From contig JAQURM010000001.1 of NCBI GenBank assembly GCA_028715605.1, forward strand, positions 62,001 to 126,000: a DNA stretch of 64,000 bases, in the 5' to 3' direction. The notes under the pieces are model-generated. The model had not been told where the DNA came from, did no database searches, and saw nothing but the letters and a program-made list of their open reading frames with translations. Shown one piece after another: positions 34,109 through 42,808 of this stretch. How positions within the stretch are numbered: the first letter of the stretch is position 1; each line of letters opens with the position of its first letter. This DNA comes from Desulfovibrionales bacterium. GTDB taxonomy: Bacteria > Desulfobacterota > QYQD01. Both the position numbers and the translations under genes were made by a program.

Positions 34109-35469
34109 TAATTATTGGAGCAGGGAAGGATGAAATAGAAATTGTTTCCCTCCGGAACCGGTTCATAGCCCACCACGCCGCCGTGTACCTCGATGACGCT
34201 CTTTATAAAGTGTAGGCCGTGTCCGGTGCCTGATTGACCTGTGGCATTGGCGCCGCGGTAGCCTTCATCGAAAATACGGGCCGCCTCTTCCGGTGCAAGG
34301 TGAGGGCCGGTTGTAAATACGTTGAATTTAATCCCGCACTTACCCTGGCCGAAACAATCACTGATCCGCTCCCGACCAAAGGCCAGGCGCTTCACACGCC
34401 GGCCGTCAGCGGCTATTACTCCCTGCGTGTACTTGACGGCATTAGAGAACAGATTGGCATAGACCTGTGCTATTAAACCGGCATCGACGGTAAGTTCGAT
34501 ATCCTCTTCCGGTATCCCGCCCATACGGTTATCAATCTCAACGCCCCTGTCTATTAGTTGTTTTTGGTAGCGTTCCAACTGGGGGGTGATAATATCCCGG
34601 TTAAAGTTGATATGACTTTTTCGCAGGGTCCATTGCCCGCGCTCGAAATGCCCGCGACGGAATAAGGTCTCCAAAAACAGGCTGGTGTTTCTGTAATGCT
34701 GATAGACCTGCTCATAGTCCTGCTTCATTTTATTTGTCAATTCATCCAGTTGATCTAAGATGCCGTCCGGGTAATCTCTATTTTCAACTAAAACCCGGGA
34801 GAGCGTCTCTCTCAATTTATTTTCAACCACCTGACATTGCGCTATCTTTTTTTGGAGGTTTTTAAAAAACACCTGGTAGTAAATGTTGGGCGTAATTACA
34901 TTGTGTTCAATATCAGCCACCAAGCTGTTTATAAACTTGATGTGGTCGATATTTTGTTGCCAGACGATCTTGGCATTGATGTTATATCCGATACGGTTTG
35001 CGTATTTTTGGAAGAAAAATTTATCCTGATCGGCAAAACCTCTTGCCGGAAACACTTCAAGCATGCCGATAAGCTGGTCTTTGGCATAGAATGGTAGTCT
35101 TTCCGTCAGGAGGCGGTTGCCTTTGATAGGAAAGACGTAAGACTCATCGGCCAGGTAGGCCTGATTTTCTATACGTACGGCCGCATTGGTATCCGATTCT
35201 TCAAGATAGAGGTCTTTGGCGCTGGAACAGACCAGCCTCAAGTTATTTACAGGACTGACCAGGTAGAGCCTGCTTTCCAGGTTAAAATATTCCTTCGGGA
35301 CTATAACGCAGACCCGGTAGAGATTCTGTAGGGTATCGTATTCCTGGGCCAGGTCAAAAAAAGTCTTTAAGGCATTGCTTTGTATCTCTGAAAAATTATA
35401 CCGCGCGTAATCTCCCCTCTTTTCCTGGACGCGTCTTCTAACCAGATCCATATCCGCTGAGATGGCCAC
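34108..35469 (-). CDS. GAF-containing sensor histidine kinase
   Basis: A soluble kinase of 453 residues. A GAF-like sensor occupies about residues 30-165 (RLYLVSPVNN, LIGMLEVFP). The dimerisation helix holds DIEHNVITPN with the probable phospho-histidine. The ATPase domain has NLFSNAVKYT (N box), FNVFTTGPHLAPEEAARIFD (G1/F region) and GTGHGLHFIKSVIEVHGG (G2). No membrane segment is seen and no response regulator gene is adjacent. Coupled to the rhomboid gene by a one-base overlap. Confidence 0.82.
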   Translation of the reverse strand: MAISADMDLVRRRVQEKRGDYARYNFSEIQSNALKTFFDLAQEYDTLQNLYRVCVIVPKEYFNLESRLYLVSPVNNLRLVCSSAKDLYLEESDTNAAVRIENQAYLADESYVFPIKGNRLLTERLPFYAKDQLIGMLEVFPARGFADQDKFFFQKYANRIGYNINAKIVWQQNIDHIKFINSLVADIEHNVITPNIYYQVFFKNLQKKIAQCQVVENKLRETLSRVLVENRDYPDGILDQLDELTNKMKQDYEQVYQHYRNTSLFLETLFRRGHFERGQWTLRKSHINFNRDIITPQLERYQKQLIDRGVEIDNRMGGIPEEDIELTVDAGLIAQVYANLFSNAVKYTQGVIAADGRRVKRLAFGRERISDCFGQGKCGIKFNVFTTGPHLAPEEAARIFDEGYRGANATGQSGTGHGLHFIKSVIEVHGGVVGYEPVPEGNNFYFILPCSNN

Positions 35470-35595
35470 TTCTCTATCCTTACCCCTGTTAATTAGTGTT
35501 CACCCATTTCCGGTCATGCCGCAGGCAGATTCGCCGGGGCGAACTTAACTCTTTCCGCGATTAGCCCACAACGTTCGGCGTTCAGGCAGAAGCTC

Positions 35596-35616
35596 AAAAA
35601 AGCCTTCAGCTTTTTT
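35596..35616. terminator. Bidirectional terminator hairpin
   Basis: AAAAAAGC (35596-35603) pairs with GCTTTTTT (35609-35616) across a CTTCA loop, giving a U-rich tail in both directions. It lies between the por operon end and the sensor kinase. Confidence 0.55.
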
Positions 35617-35684
35617 GATCCCTGAATTCTGTCTCCTGTTTTCTCTATGCGTCCCGTGGCATTTGTTTATAATAGCATCTGTAT

Positions 35685-35724
35685 CCAAAAAAAGAAAGGC
35701 GCAGGTTGAGCAGCCTGCGCCTTT
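35685..35724 (-). terminator. Intrinsic terminator of the por operon
   Basis: An 11-base perfect stem (AAAGGCGCAGG at 35695-35705 with its complement at 35714-35724) around an 8-base loop. On the minus strand it is followed by CTTTTTTT at 35694-35687. It lies 26 bases after the PorB stop. Confidence 0.85.
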
Positions 35725-35749
35725 CGAAATATTACTAAATCCAGGACAG

Positions 35750-36691
35750 TTATGCGGTCTCACCGGCCAGCTTTAGCAGCTTTTCATATTCTTCGTCCAC
35801 CTGTCTCTGGATCTGGGCAATAAGGTCATCGGTCAAATGACGGAACCGGCCCTGCTTCTTCAGATACTCGGCTACGGGTTTTGGTTTTGTAATCTTACGG
35901 TTAATTATATACTTACCTTCTATGACCTCATAAAGTGGGAAGACATTAGTCTCTACAGCTAATTTACTTATCTCAATGGCCAGGTCGCCGCCGTGTCTCC
36001 AGCCGGTGGGACAGGATGAGTAAATATGCAGGTAAGCGGGCCCCTTGACTAGGGCGGCCTTTTTGGCCTTGTTCATTAAGTCCAGGAAATAGGCCGGCGA
36101 AGCCGTCGCTACGTAAGGAATATTATGAGCCACGGCAATAGCCGGAACGTTCTTTTTCTTCGTCGCCTGCCCAAAACTCTTTTTCCCCGGCGGAGAAGTG
36201 GTGGTCATGGCGCCATAGGGCGTAGAGCTTGAACGCTGTACGCCGGTGTTCATGTAGGCCTCGTTATCCAGGCAGATATAGACAAAGTCGTGGCCCCTCT
36301 CCATGGCGCCGGATAAGGACTGGAGACCGATATCGGCGGTTGCCCCGTCTCCGCCTATGGCTACGACATCGATATGTTTTTGTGGAATTTTGCCCTTGCG
36401 CATAAGCACCTTCAGGGCCGCTTCCGTGCCCGAGGCCACAGCAGCCGCATTTTCAAAGGCTACATGCAGCCATGGTACATTCCAGGCCGTTTGCGGGAAG
36501 GTGGAGGTAATAATCTCCATACAGCCCGTGGCACTGACAACGATACTGTTCATACCGATAGCCTTCATAGCCAGTTTAAGCGCCAGGACCTCGCCACAGC
36601 CCTGACAGGCCCGGTGCCCGGAGGCCAGAGGATCTGCGAGAGGCAGCTTCTTTGCCGAAAATCCCTTGAAGTTTTCAAGCTCTTTGATCAT
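35750..36691 (-). CDS. porB: Pyruvate:ferredoxin oxidoreductase, beta subunit
   Basis: The thiamine-diphosphate subunit of the enzyme interconverting pyruvate and acetyl-CoA plus CO2. Cysteine motif [12 protein letters not shown]/Mg motif [10 protein letters not shown] and [16 protein letters not shown], the last strongly PorB-like rather than KorB or VorB. A later Cys (SSCPTGW) completes the cluster ligands. 313 residues. Last gene of the gamma-delta-alpha-beta operon; it overlaps the alpha gene by 4 bases. Confidence 0.92.
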   Translation of the reverse strand: MIKELENFKGFSAKKLPLADPLASGHRACQGCGEVLALKLAMKAIGMNSIVVSATGCMEIITSTFPQTAWNVPWLHVAFENAAAVASGTEAALKVLMRKGKIPQKHIDVVAIGGDGATADIGLQSLSGAMERGHDFVYICLDNEAYMNTGVQRSSSTPYGAMTTTSPPGKKSFGQATKKKNVPAIAVAHNIPYVATASPAYFLDLMNKAKKAALVKGPAYLHIYSSCPTGWRHGGDLAIEISKLAVETNVFPLYEVIEGKYIINRKITKPKPVAEYLKKQGRFRHLTDDLIAQIQRQVDEEYEKLLKLAGETA

Positions 36692-37866
36692 ATCTCCCTC
36701 ACTCCGATCATTTCGTAAAGTTGCTTCGGTCTCTTTTTGGCATAAGTAAATGCCTTTGAAACTATCTCTTCAAAATTTTCTACCGTAACATCACGACCAC
36801 CCAGGCCGGCAATAAAGTTATAGACCTTTGGCCGGCCACGCTCTGCATAGAGGGCGGCCTTAATCTCTTCGGCCACCGGGCCGCAGGCCCCACCCGGAGA
36901 TAAAGCCCGATCTACTACGGCCAGTGTCTGGACGCCGGCGATAGCCTTTTTGAACTCCGGAGCCGGGAAAGGCTTCCAAAGGCGGAAACGTACCAGACCT
37001 ACCGGCATCCCTTTTTCGCGCATCTTATCAATGGCGGTCATGGCGGTCTCGGAGATGCTCCCCATCGTAATGAGAATAACTTCGGCTCCTTCAGTCTTAT
37101 ATGACTCTACGGGGTTGTAATAACGCCCGAAGAGGTCGCCGAATTCCTTCCAGGCCTTGAGAACGACCTTTTTAGAGTTAATCAGGGCCTCATCCGTGGC
37201 CTTTTTTGCCTCCGTATATATCTCTGGTATCCCTACCATACCCATAGATACCGGCTTTCTCGGATCCAGGCGCACCTTCGGCTTGTATGGGGGGAGATAC
37301 TTATCCACCTCGGCTTTATCCAGTATCTCAATGGGTTCAATGACGTGGCTCAAGGTAAAACCATCCAGGTTGACAATGACCGGCAACAAGACCTTAGAAT
37401 CTTCGGCCACCCGGAAGGCATGCAGGACCAGGTCAAATACCTCCTGCCCGTTCTCCGCAAAGGTCTGTATCCAGGCGATATCCTGCTCGGACATGATGTC
37501 GCTATGGTCGTTCCAGATGCTGATTGGGCCGGAAAGCGCGCGATTGGCTACTACCATGACGATAGGCAGTCTCATGGCAGGGGCGATAAAGAGAATCTCG
37601 TGCATAAGGGCGAGGCCCTGTGAGCTTGTAGCCGTAAAGGTTCGGGCGCCGGCGGCTGAAGAGCCGATACAACAGCTCATAGCGGAATGCTCGGATTCTA
37701 CCGGAACAAAAGCGGCGTCCAGTTCCCCATCTGCCACTACCTCCGAGAGGTGTTCAACAATATGTGTCTGTGGAGTGATCGGATAAGCCGCAATAAGATC
37801 GACATCCGCCAATTTGACGGCCTCACTGGCGGCTATGGAAACCTCCATCCCAATGCGTTTTGCCAT
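36688..37866 (-). CDS. porA: Pyruvate:ferredoxin oxidoreductase, alpha subunit
   Basis: The alpha subunit, containing the pyrimidine-binding TPP domain. [19 protein letters not shown] is the family opening, with [22 protein letters not shown] next, and [20 protein letters not shown] near the C-terminus. 392 residues, normal for the four-subunit form. It overlaps the beta gene (ATGA) and follows the delta gene by 5 bases. Confidence 0.93.
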   Translation of the reverse strand: MAKRIGMEVSIAASEAVKLADVDLIAAYPITPQTHIVEHLSEVVADGELDAAFVPVESEHSAMSCCIGSSAAGARTFTATSSQGLALMHEILFIAPAMRLPIVMVVANRALSGPISIWNDHSDIMSEQDIAWIQTFAENGQEVFDLVLHAFRVAEDSKVLLPVIVNLDGFTLSHVIEPIEILDKAEVDKYLPPYKPKVRLDPRKPVSMGMVGIPEIYTEAKKATDEALINSKKVVLKAWKEFGDLFGRYYNPVESYKTEGAEVILITMGSISETAMTAIDKMREKGMPVGLVRFRLWKPFPAPEFKKAIAGVQTLAVVDRALSPGGACGPVAEEIKAALYAERGRPKVYNFIAGLGGRDVTVENFEEIVSKAFTYAKKRPKQLYEMIGVREI

Positions 37867-37871
37867 ATTAA

Positions 37872-38165
37872 CTAATCCTCCTCTAAAACCATGGTAATGG
37901 CGTCTTTAGGACATTCTTTGGCACAGATGCCGCAACCCTTACAGTAATCCAGATTGACCTTGTAATACCCCTCCTCTGCCGGGACCATAGCAAGATCAGG
38001 GCAATAAACCCAACATAACCCACACTTAATACATTTGTCCCTATCCACAACCGGCCGTTGTGACCGCCAATCACCTGTTTTGAAGGTGCGGGAACTGCCC
38101 GGCTGCCGTATGACACAGCCCAAATCGAGTTTTTTCCAACCCATTACGGCGTCTATCTTTGCCAT
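37872..38165 (-). CDS. porD: Pyruvate:ferredoxin oxidoreductase, delta (ferredoxin-like) subunit
   Basis: A 97-residue ferredoxin-type subunit with two [4Fe-4S] motifs, CIKCGLCWVYCPD and CKGCGICAKECPK, that pass electrons from the TPP site to ferredoxin. The N-terminal stretch DLGCVIRQPGSSRTFKTGDW is typical of PorD. One base separates it from the gamma gene, so translation is coupled. Confidence 0.95.
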   Translation of the reverse strand: MAKIDAVMGWKKLDLGCVIRQPGSSRTFKTGDWRSQRPVVDRDKCIKCGLCWVYCPDLAMVPAEEGYYKVNLDYCKGCGICAKECPKDAITMVLEED

Positions 38166-38166
38166 A

Positions 38167-38718
38167 TTACGACTCCCTTATGATAGTTTCAGTCATGGCC
38201 CGGTTGAAGGCTGTCTTGTTCTTCTCCGCAATGCGACCGAAGCGTTTATCAATGGCCTTTCCTAACGCATCGCTACTTACTATACCGGTAGATTTAAGTA
38301 AGGCCCCAAGCATGGTCGTATTGGTTATGGGGACCCCCATACTCTCCATGGCGATCTTGGTAGCGTCAACCGTAGCAATCTTTGCCTTGACATTTAATAA
38401 CCCGGCCATCTCTTCCGGTGTCTTGGAGGTATTTATAATTACCGTCCCTCCGTCTTTCAGTCCGGCGGCCACGTTGACGATTTTAAGAATGCTCGGGTCG
38501 AGGACCATGACCACATTTGGTCCATAAACCTTTTCCCGCGTCCTGATGGGCTTATCGCTTACCCTTATAAAGGCCGCTACAGGCGCCCCCCGCCGTTCCG
38601 GGCCGAAACTCGGAAAGGCCTGCGCATACTTCCCGTCGTCAATGGCTGCAATAGCCACCAGTTCGGCTGAAGTAACCGCCCCTTGGCCACCCCTCCCATG
38701 GATTCTGATCTCGATCAT
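38167..38718 (-). CDS. porG: Pyruvate:ferredoxin oxidoreductase, gamma subunit
   Basis: First gene of the operon. [19 protein letters not shown] and [13 protein letters not shown] are the gamma-subunit signatures. ATG at 38718 is chosen because GGAGGAG lies 9 bases upstream; an in-frame GTG at 38736 lies before that site. 183 residues. The gamma-delta-alpha-beta order is the classical four-subunit arrangement in anaerobes and archaea. Confidence 0.93.
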   Translation of the reverse strand: MIEIRIHGRGGQGAVTSAELVAIAAIDDGKYAQAFPSFGPERRGAPVAAFIRVSDKPIRTREKVYGPNVVMVLDPSILKIVNVAAGLKDGGTVIINTSKTPEEMAGLLNVKAKIATVDATKIAMESMGVPITNTTMLGALLKSTGIVSSDALGKAIDKRFGRIAEKNKTAFNRAMTETIIRES

Positions 38719-38791
38719 GATTTGATTCTCCTCCACCCGGTTTGCTTCTTCTGTAAATTGGTAACCGATTTATTGCTAACAGTGAGGCCTT

Positions 38792-38820
38792 TGCGTAGCA
38801 CGCAGCATTTCTTTTGTCAA
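38792..38820 (-). promoter_or_regulatory. Weak candidate promoter of the por operon
   Basis: Minus-strand TTGACA (38820-38815), 17 bases, then TACGCA (38797-38792). The -35 is perfect but the -10 is poor. It lies in the gap between recR and porG. Confidence 0.35.
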
Positions 38821-38866
38821 GCCTTTTGGCTTGTTATTAATTTAACAAAGACTATTGCCTGTCGCT

Positions 38867-39466
38867 TTATGCCCCGGTCCTGGCTTCTAATGCCCGCCTG
38901 AGGGTCATTTCATCATTATATTTAAGGTCTGTACCCATGGGAACTCCGCAGGCAATGCGGGTCACAGTTACATCTTCATTTTGAAGCAATCCGGCCAGGT
39001 AGGCAGCCGTGGCTTCTCCAGCCACAGTTGGGCTGGTCGCCAAGATTACCTCTTTCACCTGATCGTTTTTTATACGTAAAAGAAGCTCTTTTATCTTAAG
39101 CTCGTCCGGGCCAATCCCATCCATAGGCGAAAGCACACCATGCAAGACATGATAACGCCCCTTAAAGCCGCCGGATTTTTCTATAGCCATCATATCCCCC
39201 GGGTCTTCGACTACGCAAATCGCGTCAGTGGCTCGTTTGGGGTCTGCACAGATGGCACAGGGATCGGTTTCCGTAAAACTGAAACAGGTAGAGCAAAACC
39301 GTATTTTTTTCTTGACTTCGTCAATACTTTGGGCCAGTTCTTTGGCCCTCACATCGGGCCAACGGAGTATCGCCAAGGCAAGACGTGTCGCCGTTTTTTC
39401 TCCAATACCAGGTAAGTTGCCTAGATTTCGGATAAGTCGTAAAAGGGCCGGTGGGAAAACGGACAT
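38867..39466 (-). CDS. recR: Recombination protein RecR
   Basis: Loads RecA at gaps together with RecO and RecF. RNLGNLPGIGEKTATRLA is the helix-hairpin-helix, CSTCFSFTETDPCAIC the zinc motif, and ICVVEDPGDMMAIEKS the TOPRIM domain. 199 residues, full length. Downstream of ybaB in the conserved dnaX-ybaB-recR block; spacing of 8 bases implies an operon. Confidence 0.96.
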   Translation of the reverse strand: MSVFPPALLRLIRNLGNLPGIGEKTATRLALAILRWPDVRAKELAQSIDEVKKKIRFCSTCFSFTETDPCAICADPKRATDAICVVEDPGDMMAIEKSGGFKGRYHVLHGVLSPMDGIGPDELKIKELLLRIKNDQVKEVILATSPTVAGEATAAYLAGLLQNEDVTVTRIACGVPMGTDLKYNDEMTLRRALEARTGA

Positions 39467-39474
39467 GGCTATGA

Positions 39475-39789
39475 TTACAAGAGCCCCGGAATCTTAAAGC
39501 CACCAGCGACCTGGGCCATCTCTTCCTGCATCATCTGCTGAGATTTTTTCAGGGCATCATTTACCGCAGCCAGGATCAGGTCCTGTAACATATCAAGGTC
39601 GCTAGGGTCTACGACTTCTCGTTCTATCTTTATGGATACTATTTCCTGCCGGCCATTGGCTACGACCGTTACCATCCCGCCACCCGCAGAGCTTTCCACG
39701 GTCTTGTCGGCCAGTTCCTCCTGTATCTTGGCCATCTTAGCCTGTATTTTTTGTGCCTGTTTAACTAATCCTCCCAGATCTTTCACCAT
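39475..39789 (-). CDS. ybaB: YbaB/EbfC nucleoid-associated protein
   Basis: A small DNA-binding dimer found almost always between dnaX and rec[19 protein letters not shown] is the helical start and [21 protein letters not shown] the beta core. 104 residues. GGAGTATATGG around the start gives a good ribosome binding site. Confidence 0.93.
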   Translation of the reverse strand: MVKDLGGLVKQAQKIQAKMAKIQEELADKTVESSAGGGMVTVVANGRQEIVSIKIEREVVDPSDLDMLQDLILAAVNDALKKSQQMMQEEMAQVAGGFKIPGLL

Positions 39790-39825
39790 ATACTCCTTAG
39801 AAACATTTTTACGGGCGTTCGGCTA

Positions 39826-41487
39826 TCAGTCCGCCTGCGGCGGACGATCAGCTCTTTTTTCGATCTTGATCTCCTCAATATGTCCGCCTAAGATGCTTAA
39901 CGCCTCTTGAACCAGGGGATGTTTTACTATCTCCTCCCGGACGGTGCGTTCCTGGCCTGTCTCCTCTGCTGTTTCACGACCAGGGGTTGCCACTGATTCT
40001 GAAAGTATGTCTATTCTTATGTCTCGCTGGTAATATTCCCGACAAATCTCGCGCAGCCGTGCGTTATAAAAAGGATCTTTTAAGAGATCGGAGAGGGAAT
40101 GATCGGCAAACACAATAACCAGTGTATCATTTTTTACCGTCAACCTCTGACATTGCTGTAGAATCGAGACCAGAGGGAGGCTCTTGCTTTTAACGAAACC
40201 CAAAAAGACCTCCGGATCTTCCGGCCTGCCGGATACAAAGGGGGCTTCCGGTTCTTTCCCTTCGTGCCTGCAGCTATCCAGGCCTGACCCCGGAGGATAG
40301 GCCGTGGTTTGATCCTGGATGGGTAACGGACCCTCATTCTCTTTAATGCCAGAGGCCAGAATGGAAATCTTTTCCAGTATCCTTTCCACTGGAATAACAT
40401 CCTTTAACAGGCTCGCTCGCATCAGTATCATCTCAAGGGTCAATCTAGGCTGTGAAGATCTTCTCAATTCCTCCCACCCCTGTATCAGCAGCTGGAGATA
40501 CAGGTAAATGGTCTCGGTACTTTTTGTCTGCCCCAGTCTATCCAGTTCTTCTTTTTCATCGTCTGCAACATTTATTAACGGGCCTGGTTTCCGGCAGGTC
40601 TTAATAATGACCAGATTTCGAAGGGCCTCTACCAAGTCGGCATAAAACCGTTTTAGGTCCTGACCATGGGTATAAATCTGATCTATCAGGTCGATACTTC
40701 GCTCAAGGTTATGTTCAAATATGGCCACTATCATCTCTATAACCAGCCTCTGGTCAACAAGGCCAAAGACAGCGGCTATCTCTTCGTCCCCAACTTCATC
40801 CCCGCCATAGGAGATAATCCGATCCAGGAGGCTCAGGGCATCACGCATACTCCCCTCGGCCTCCCGGACAATAAAGCGCAGTCCTCCTGCGCTCAGCTTT
40901 ATACCTTCCTGATCGATGATGGCCTTAAGGTGGCCTGTAATCACTGACGCGGGAATCCGTTTAAAGTCATAGCGCTGGCAGCGCGAAAGGATGGTAATGG
41001 GAATCTTGTGCGGTTCTGTAGTAGCAAAAATAAAGATGACATGTGCCGGCGGCTCCTCTAAGGTCTTGAGAAGGGCATTAAAGGCCGGTTCGGTGAGCAT
41101 GTGCACTTCATCAATAATGTATATCTTATACCGGCATTTGGCGGGAAGGTACCTGGCATTTTCTCTTAACTCGCGGATCTCGTCAATACCGCGGTTAGAA
41201 GCCCCGTCTATCTCATAGATATCTACAGATGAACTAGTTGTGATCTCCCGGCAGACAGGACATTGATTGCAAGGTATTTCCGTAGGACCGCTTTCGCATT
41301 CTAAAGCCTTGGCCAGGATGCGTGCCACTGAGGTCTTCCCGACACCACGGGCCCCCGCAAAGAGGTAGGCATGGGCCACCCGTCCCTGCCGGATGGCATT
41401 TTGCAGGGCCTGTACCACATGACTCTGACCCATGACTTCAGAAAAATTTTGCGGCCGCCACTTTCTGGCCAGGACGAGGTAGGCCAT
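39826..41487 (-). CDS. dnaX: DNA polymerase III subunits gamma/tau
   Basis: Clamp-loader ATPase. MAYLVLARKWRPQNFSEVMGQ is the invariant start, so ATG at 41487 is used; a longer frame upstream runs into the SRP RNA gene and is not real. Walker A GARGVGKTSVARILA, zinc motif CNQCPVC, DEVHMLTEPAFNALLKTLEEPP and the sensor RCQRYDFKRI follow. 553 residues, with a tau-like tail. The last codons (RPPQAD) are encoded by a palindrome, GTCCGCCTGCGGCGGAC. No obvious slippery A-run for a short gamma form was noted. Confidence 0.94.
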   Translation of the reverse strand: MAYLVLARKWRPQNFSEVMGQSHVVQALQNAIRQGRVAHAYLFAGARGVGKTSVARILAKALECESGPTEIPCNQCPVCREITTSSSVDIYEIDGASNRGIDEIRELRENARYLPAKCRYKIYIIDEVHMLTEPAFNALLKTLEEPPAHVIFIFATTEPHKIPITILSRCQRYDFKRIPASVITGHLKAIIDQEGIKLSAGGLRFIVREAEGSMRDALSLLDRIISYGGDEVGDEEIAAVFGLVDQRLVIEMIVAIFEHNLERSIDLIDQIYTHGQDLKRFYADLVEALRNLVIIKTCRKPGPLINVADDEKEELDRLGQTKSTETIYLYLQLLIQGWEELRRSSQPRLTLEMILMRASLLKDVIPVERILEKISILASGIKENEGPLPIQDQTTAYPPGSGLDSCRHEGKEPEAPFVSGRPEDPEVFLGFVKSKSLPLVSILQQCQRLTVKNDTLVIVFADHSLSDLLKDPFYNARLREICREYYQRDIRIDILSESVATPGRETAEETGQERTVREEIVKHPLVQEALSILGGHIEEIKIEKRADRPPQAD

Positions 41488-41520
41488 TTTCTTTGATCCC
41501 CGTTTCGGAAACGCTCCGGT

Positions 41521-41582
41521 ATCAGCGTTCAGACCCTCTGTAGGCAGACTGATCGCTGAACGCTGATAGCCAATAGCTAAAA
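41521..41582. repeat. Inverted repeat, AGCTGATAGC family
   Basis: ATCAGCGTTCAGACC at the left and GATCGCTGAACGCTGATAGC at the right are inverted copies. It lies between dnaX and the SRP RNA gene. Confidence 0.55.
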
Positions 41583-41587
41583 TTAAT

Positions 41588-41689
41588 GATAGCCAGGCGC
41601 CCCTGCGGCACACGAAAGTTCTCGCTGCCGTTGCTTCCTTCCGGACCTGGCGGGGTTCGCAAGTTTCCGTTGCGCAGGACCCGGCTATC
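41588..41689 (-). ncRNA. ffs: Signal recognition particle RNA, small bacterial type
   Basis: The minus strand contains CCAGGTCCGGAAGGAAGCA, the conserved SRP RNA domain IV loop that binds Ffh. Arms on both sides pair, and the ends GATAGCC and GGCTATC close a helix at 41588 and 41689, giving a 102-nucleotide molecule, the usual 4.5S size class. Position next to dnaX is common. Confidence 0.93.
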
Positions 41690-41726
41690 AAATTGTTTAG
41701 TGTTCATCCGGAAACTACCGTTTCCG

Positions 41727-41808
41727 GCTTCACGCTTTCAGCCATCAGCTATTAGCTGTCAGCGAAAAAACAAGACAACCGACATCTGATAGCTGACTGC
41801 TGGTTGCT
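41727..41808. repeat. Inverted repeat, AGCTGATAGC family
   Basis: TTTCAGCCATCAGCTATTAGC (left, 21 bases split here as TTTCAGCCATC then AGCTATTAGC) faces ATCTGATAGCTGACTGC on the right. It lies between the SRP RNA and tRNA-Ser(GGA) genes. Confidence 0.55.
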
Positions 41809-41817
41809 ATTTAAAAA

Positions 41818-41910
41818 TGGCGGAGAGAGTGGGATTTGAACCCACGGTCCCGCTTTTGGCGGAACACACGATTTCCAGTCGTGCTCCTTCGGCCGCTCGG
41901 ACATCTCTCC
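41818..41910 (-). tRNA. tRNA-Ser (anticodon GGA)
   Basis: Class II tRNA with a long variable arm. Acceptor GGAGAGA pairs with TCTCTCC; discriminator G and CCA are encoded. The anticodon loop is CTGGAAA, giving GGA, and the T loop is GGTTCAAATCC. 93 bases including CCA. Confidence 0.95.
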
Positions 41911-41982
41911 ACGGATTACCTACATACATACAAAACACTAAGCTATTTAGATAGGCCTAAGCCTAATACTACGATAAACTGC

Positions 41983-42073
41983 GTCACTGGTCATTAGTCA
42001 TTGATTAACTATAGAAAATTCTTAGTTATTAGTATCTCTTGCCAGTGACTAATGACTATTGACTAATGACGTT
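41983..42073. repeat. Inverted repeat, GTCATTAGTCA family
   Basis: GCGTCACTGGTCATTAGTC (41981-41999) faces GCCAGTGACTAATGAC and GACTAATGACGTTAC on the right. It fills the spacer between the two serine tRNA genes. Confidence 0.65.
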
Positions 42074-42085
42074 ACTATATTTTTT

Positions 42086-42179
42086 TGGCGGAGAGGGTGG
42101 GATTCGAACCCACGTAGGAGTGATTAGCCCCTAAGTCGATTTCGAGTCGACCCCGTTACGGCCACTTCGGTACCTCTCC
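42086..42179 (-). tRNA. tRNA-Ser (anticodon CGA)
   Basis: Class II tRNA: acceptor GGAGAGG pairs with CCTCTCC; discriminator G plus encoded CCA. Anticodon loop CTCGAAA gives CGA; T loop GGTTCGAATCC. Its 5' half overlaps the 3' end of the tadA reading frame on the same strand by 49 bases. Confidence 0.95.
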
Positions 42180-42652
42180 CCCGATCGCTTATGCCGGAAA
42201 AAGGCCTGCATTATGGACTGGGCTTCACCAGCCAGAATACCTGAAATGACCTCGATGCGATGGTTTAGCCTGTGGTCTTGAGCCAGATTATACAGCGAAC
42301 CGAACACCCCTCCCTTAGGATCATACGCACCAAAGACCAATTTCTTGACCCGGGCCTGCAAGATAGCGCCGGCACACATCAAACAAGGCTCGATAGTGAC
42401 GTAAAGAGTTGTTCCCGGTAATCTGTAGTTAACATGGGTCGCCGCCTGGCGGAGAGCCAGTATCTCCGCATGGGCCGTGGGATCACTCAGTGCGATGACC
42501 TGGTTGTAGCCCACCCCTAAAATCTGGTCATCTTCTCCCACAAGAACCGCCCCCACCGGAACCTCCCCTGTAGTTTGGGCCTGGCCGGCGGCCTCGAGGG
42601 CCTTACGCATAAAGCTTTCGTGATACCCCGGGCTTTCCTCTTCTTTTAACAT
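42131..42652 (-). CDS. tadA: tRNA-specific adenosine deaminase TadA
   Basis: Converts A34 to inosine in tRNA-Arg(ACG). The zinc site is HAEILALRQA and PCLMCAGAI (His, Cys, Cys, catalytic Glu); VPVGAVLV and ARVKKLVFGAYDPKGG are family landmarks. ATG at 42652 is taken over a TTG four codons earlier. The usual end is near FFRHKR; here the frame continues about 16 codons through the tRNA-Ser gene before its stop at 42131. It has no stop of its own before the tRNA. Confidence 0.93.
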   Translation of the reverse strand: MLKEEESPGYHESFMRKALEAAGQAQTTGEVPVGAVLVGEDDQILGVGYNQVIALSDPTAHAEILALRQAATHVNYRLPGTTLYVTIEPCLMCAGAILQARVKKLVFGAYDPKGGVFGSLYNLAQDHRLNHRIEVISGILAGEAQSIMQAFFRHKRSGERYRSGRNGVDSKST

Positions 42653-42678
42653 TTCAAACAGCAATTTTGATTCTATAA

Positions 42679-42808
42679 AGGCTCTTGCAAAACTCCATTT
42701 TTTGTCATTTCCGCAACGCTTTTGATCGGGAATCTGGTTTTATTCAAGTAAAAACAATATCCCTGATAGAATCATTCGGGGATGACAGACAATTTTGCAA
42801 GAGGCTCT
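42679..42808. mobile_element. MITE-like element with 16-base terminal inverted repeats
   Basis: AGGCTCTTGCAAAACT at the left and its near complement (TTTTGCAAGAGGCTCT region, 14 of 16 matching) at the right bound 130 bases with no open frame. It lies in the 322-base gap between tadA and the small gene at 42975; the rest of that gap has no recognised feature. Confidence 0.5.

Noticed and set aside
35545-35763. 72-codon minus-strand frame after porB
   Set aside because: Spans the strong terminator hairpin and its T run, so it is not a plausible gene.
37157-37786. 209-codon plus-strand open frame
   Set aside because: Antisense shadow of porA, with serine/threonine-rich composition typical of such shadows.
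41488-41691. Longer N-terminus for dnaX
   Set aside because: The extra codons come from the SRP RNA gene and a repeat; the invariant DnaX start MAYLVLARKWRP is at 41487.
28834-42073. Phrase repeats as a CRISPR array
   Set aside because: The units vary in sequence and spacing, face each other as inverted copies, and no cas gene is present.
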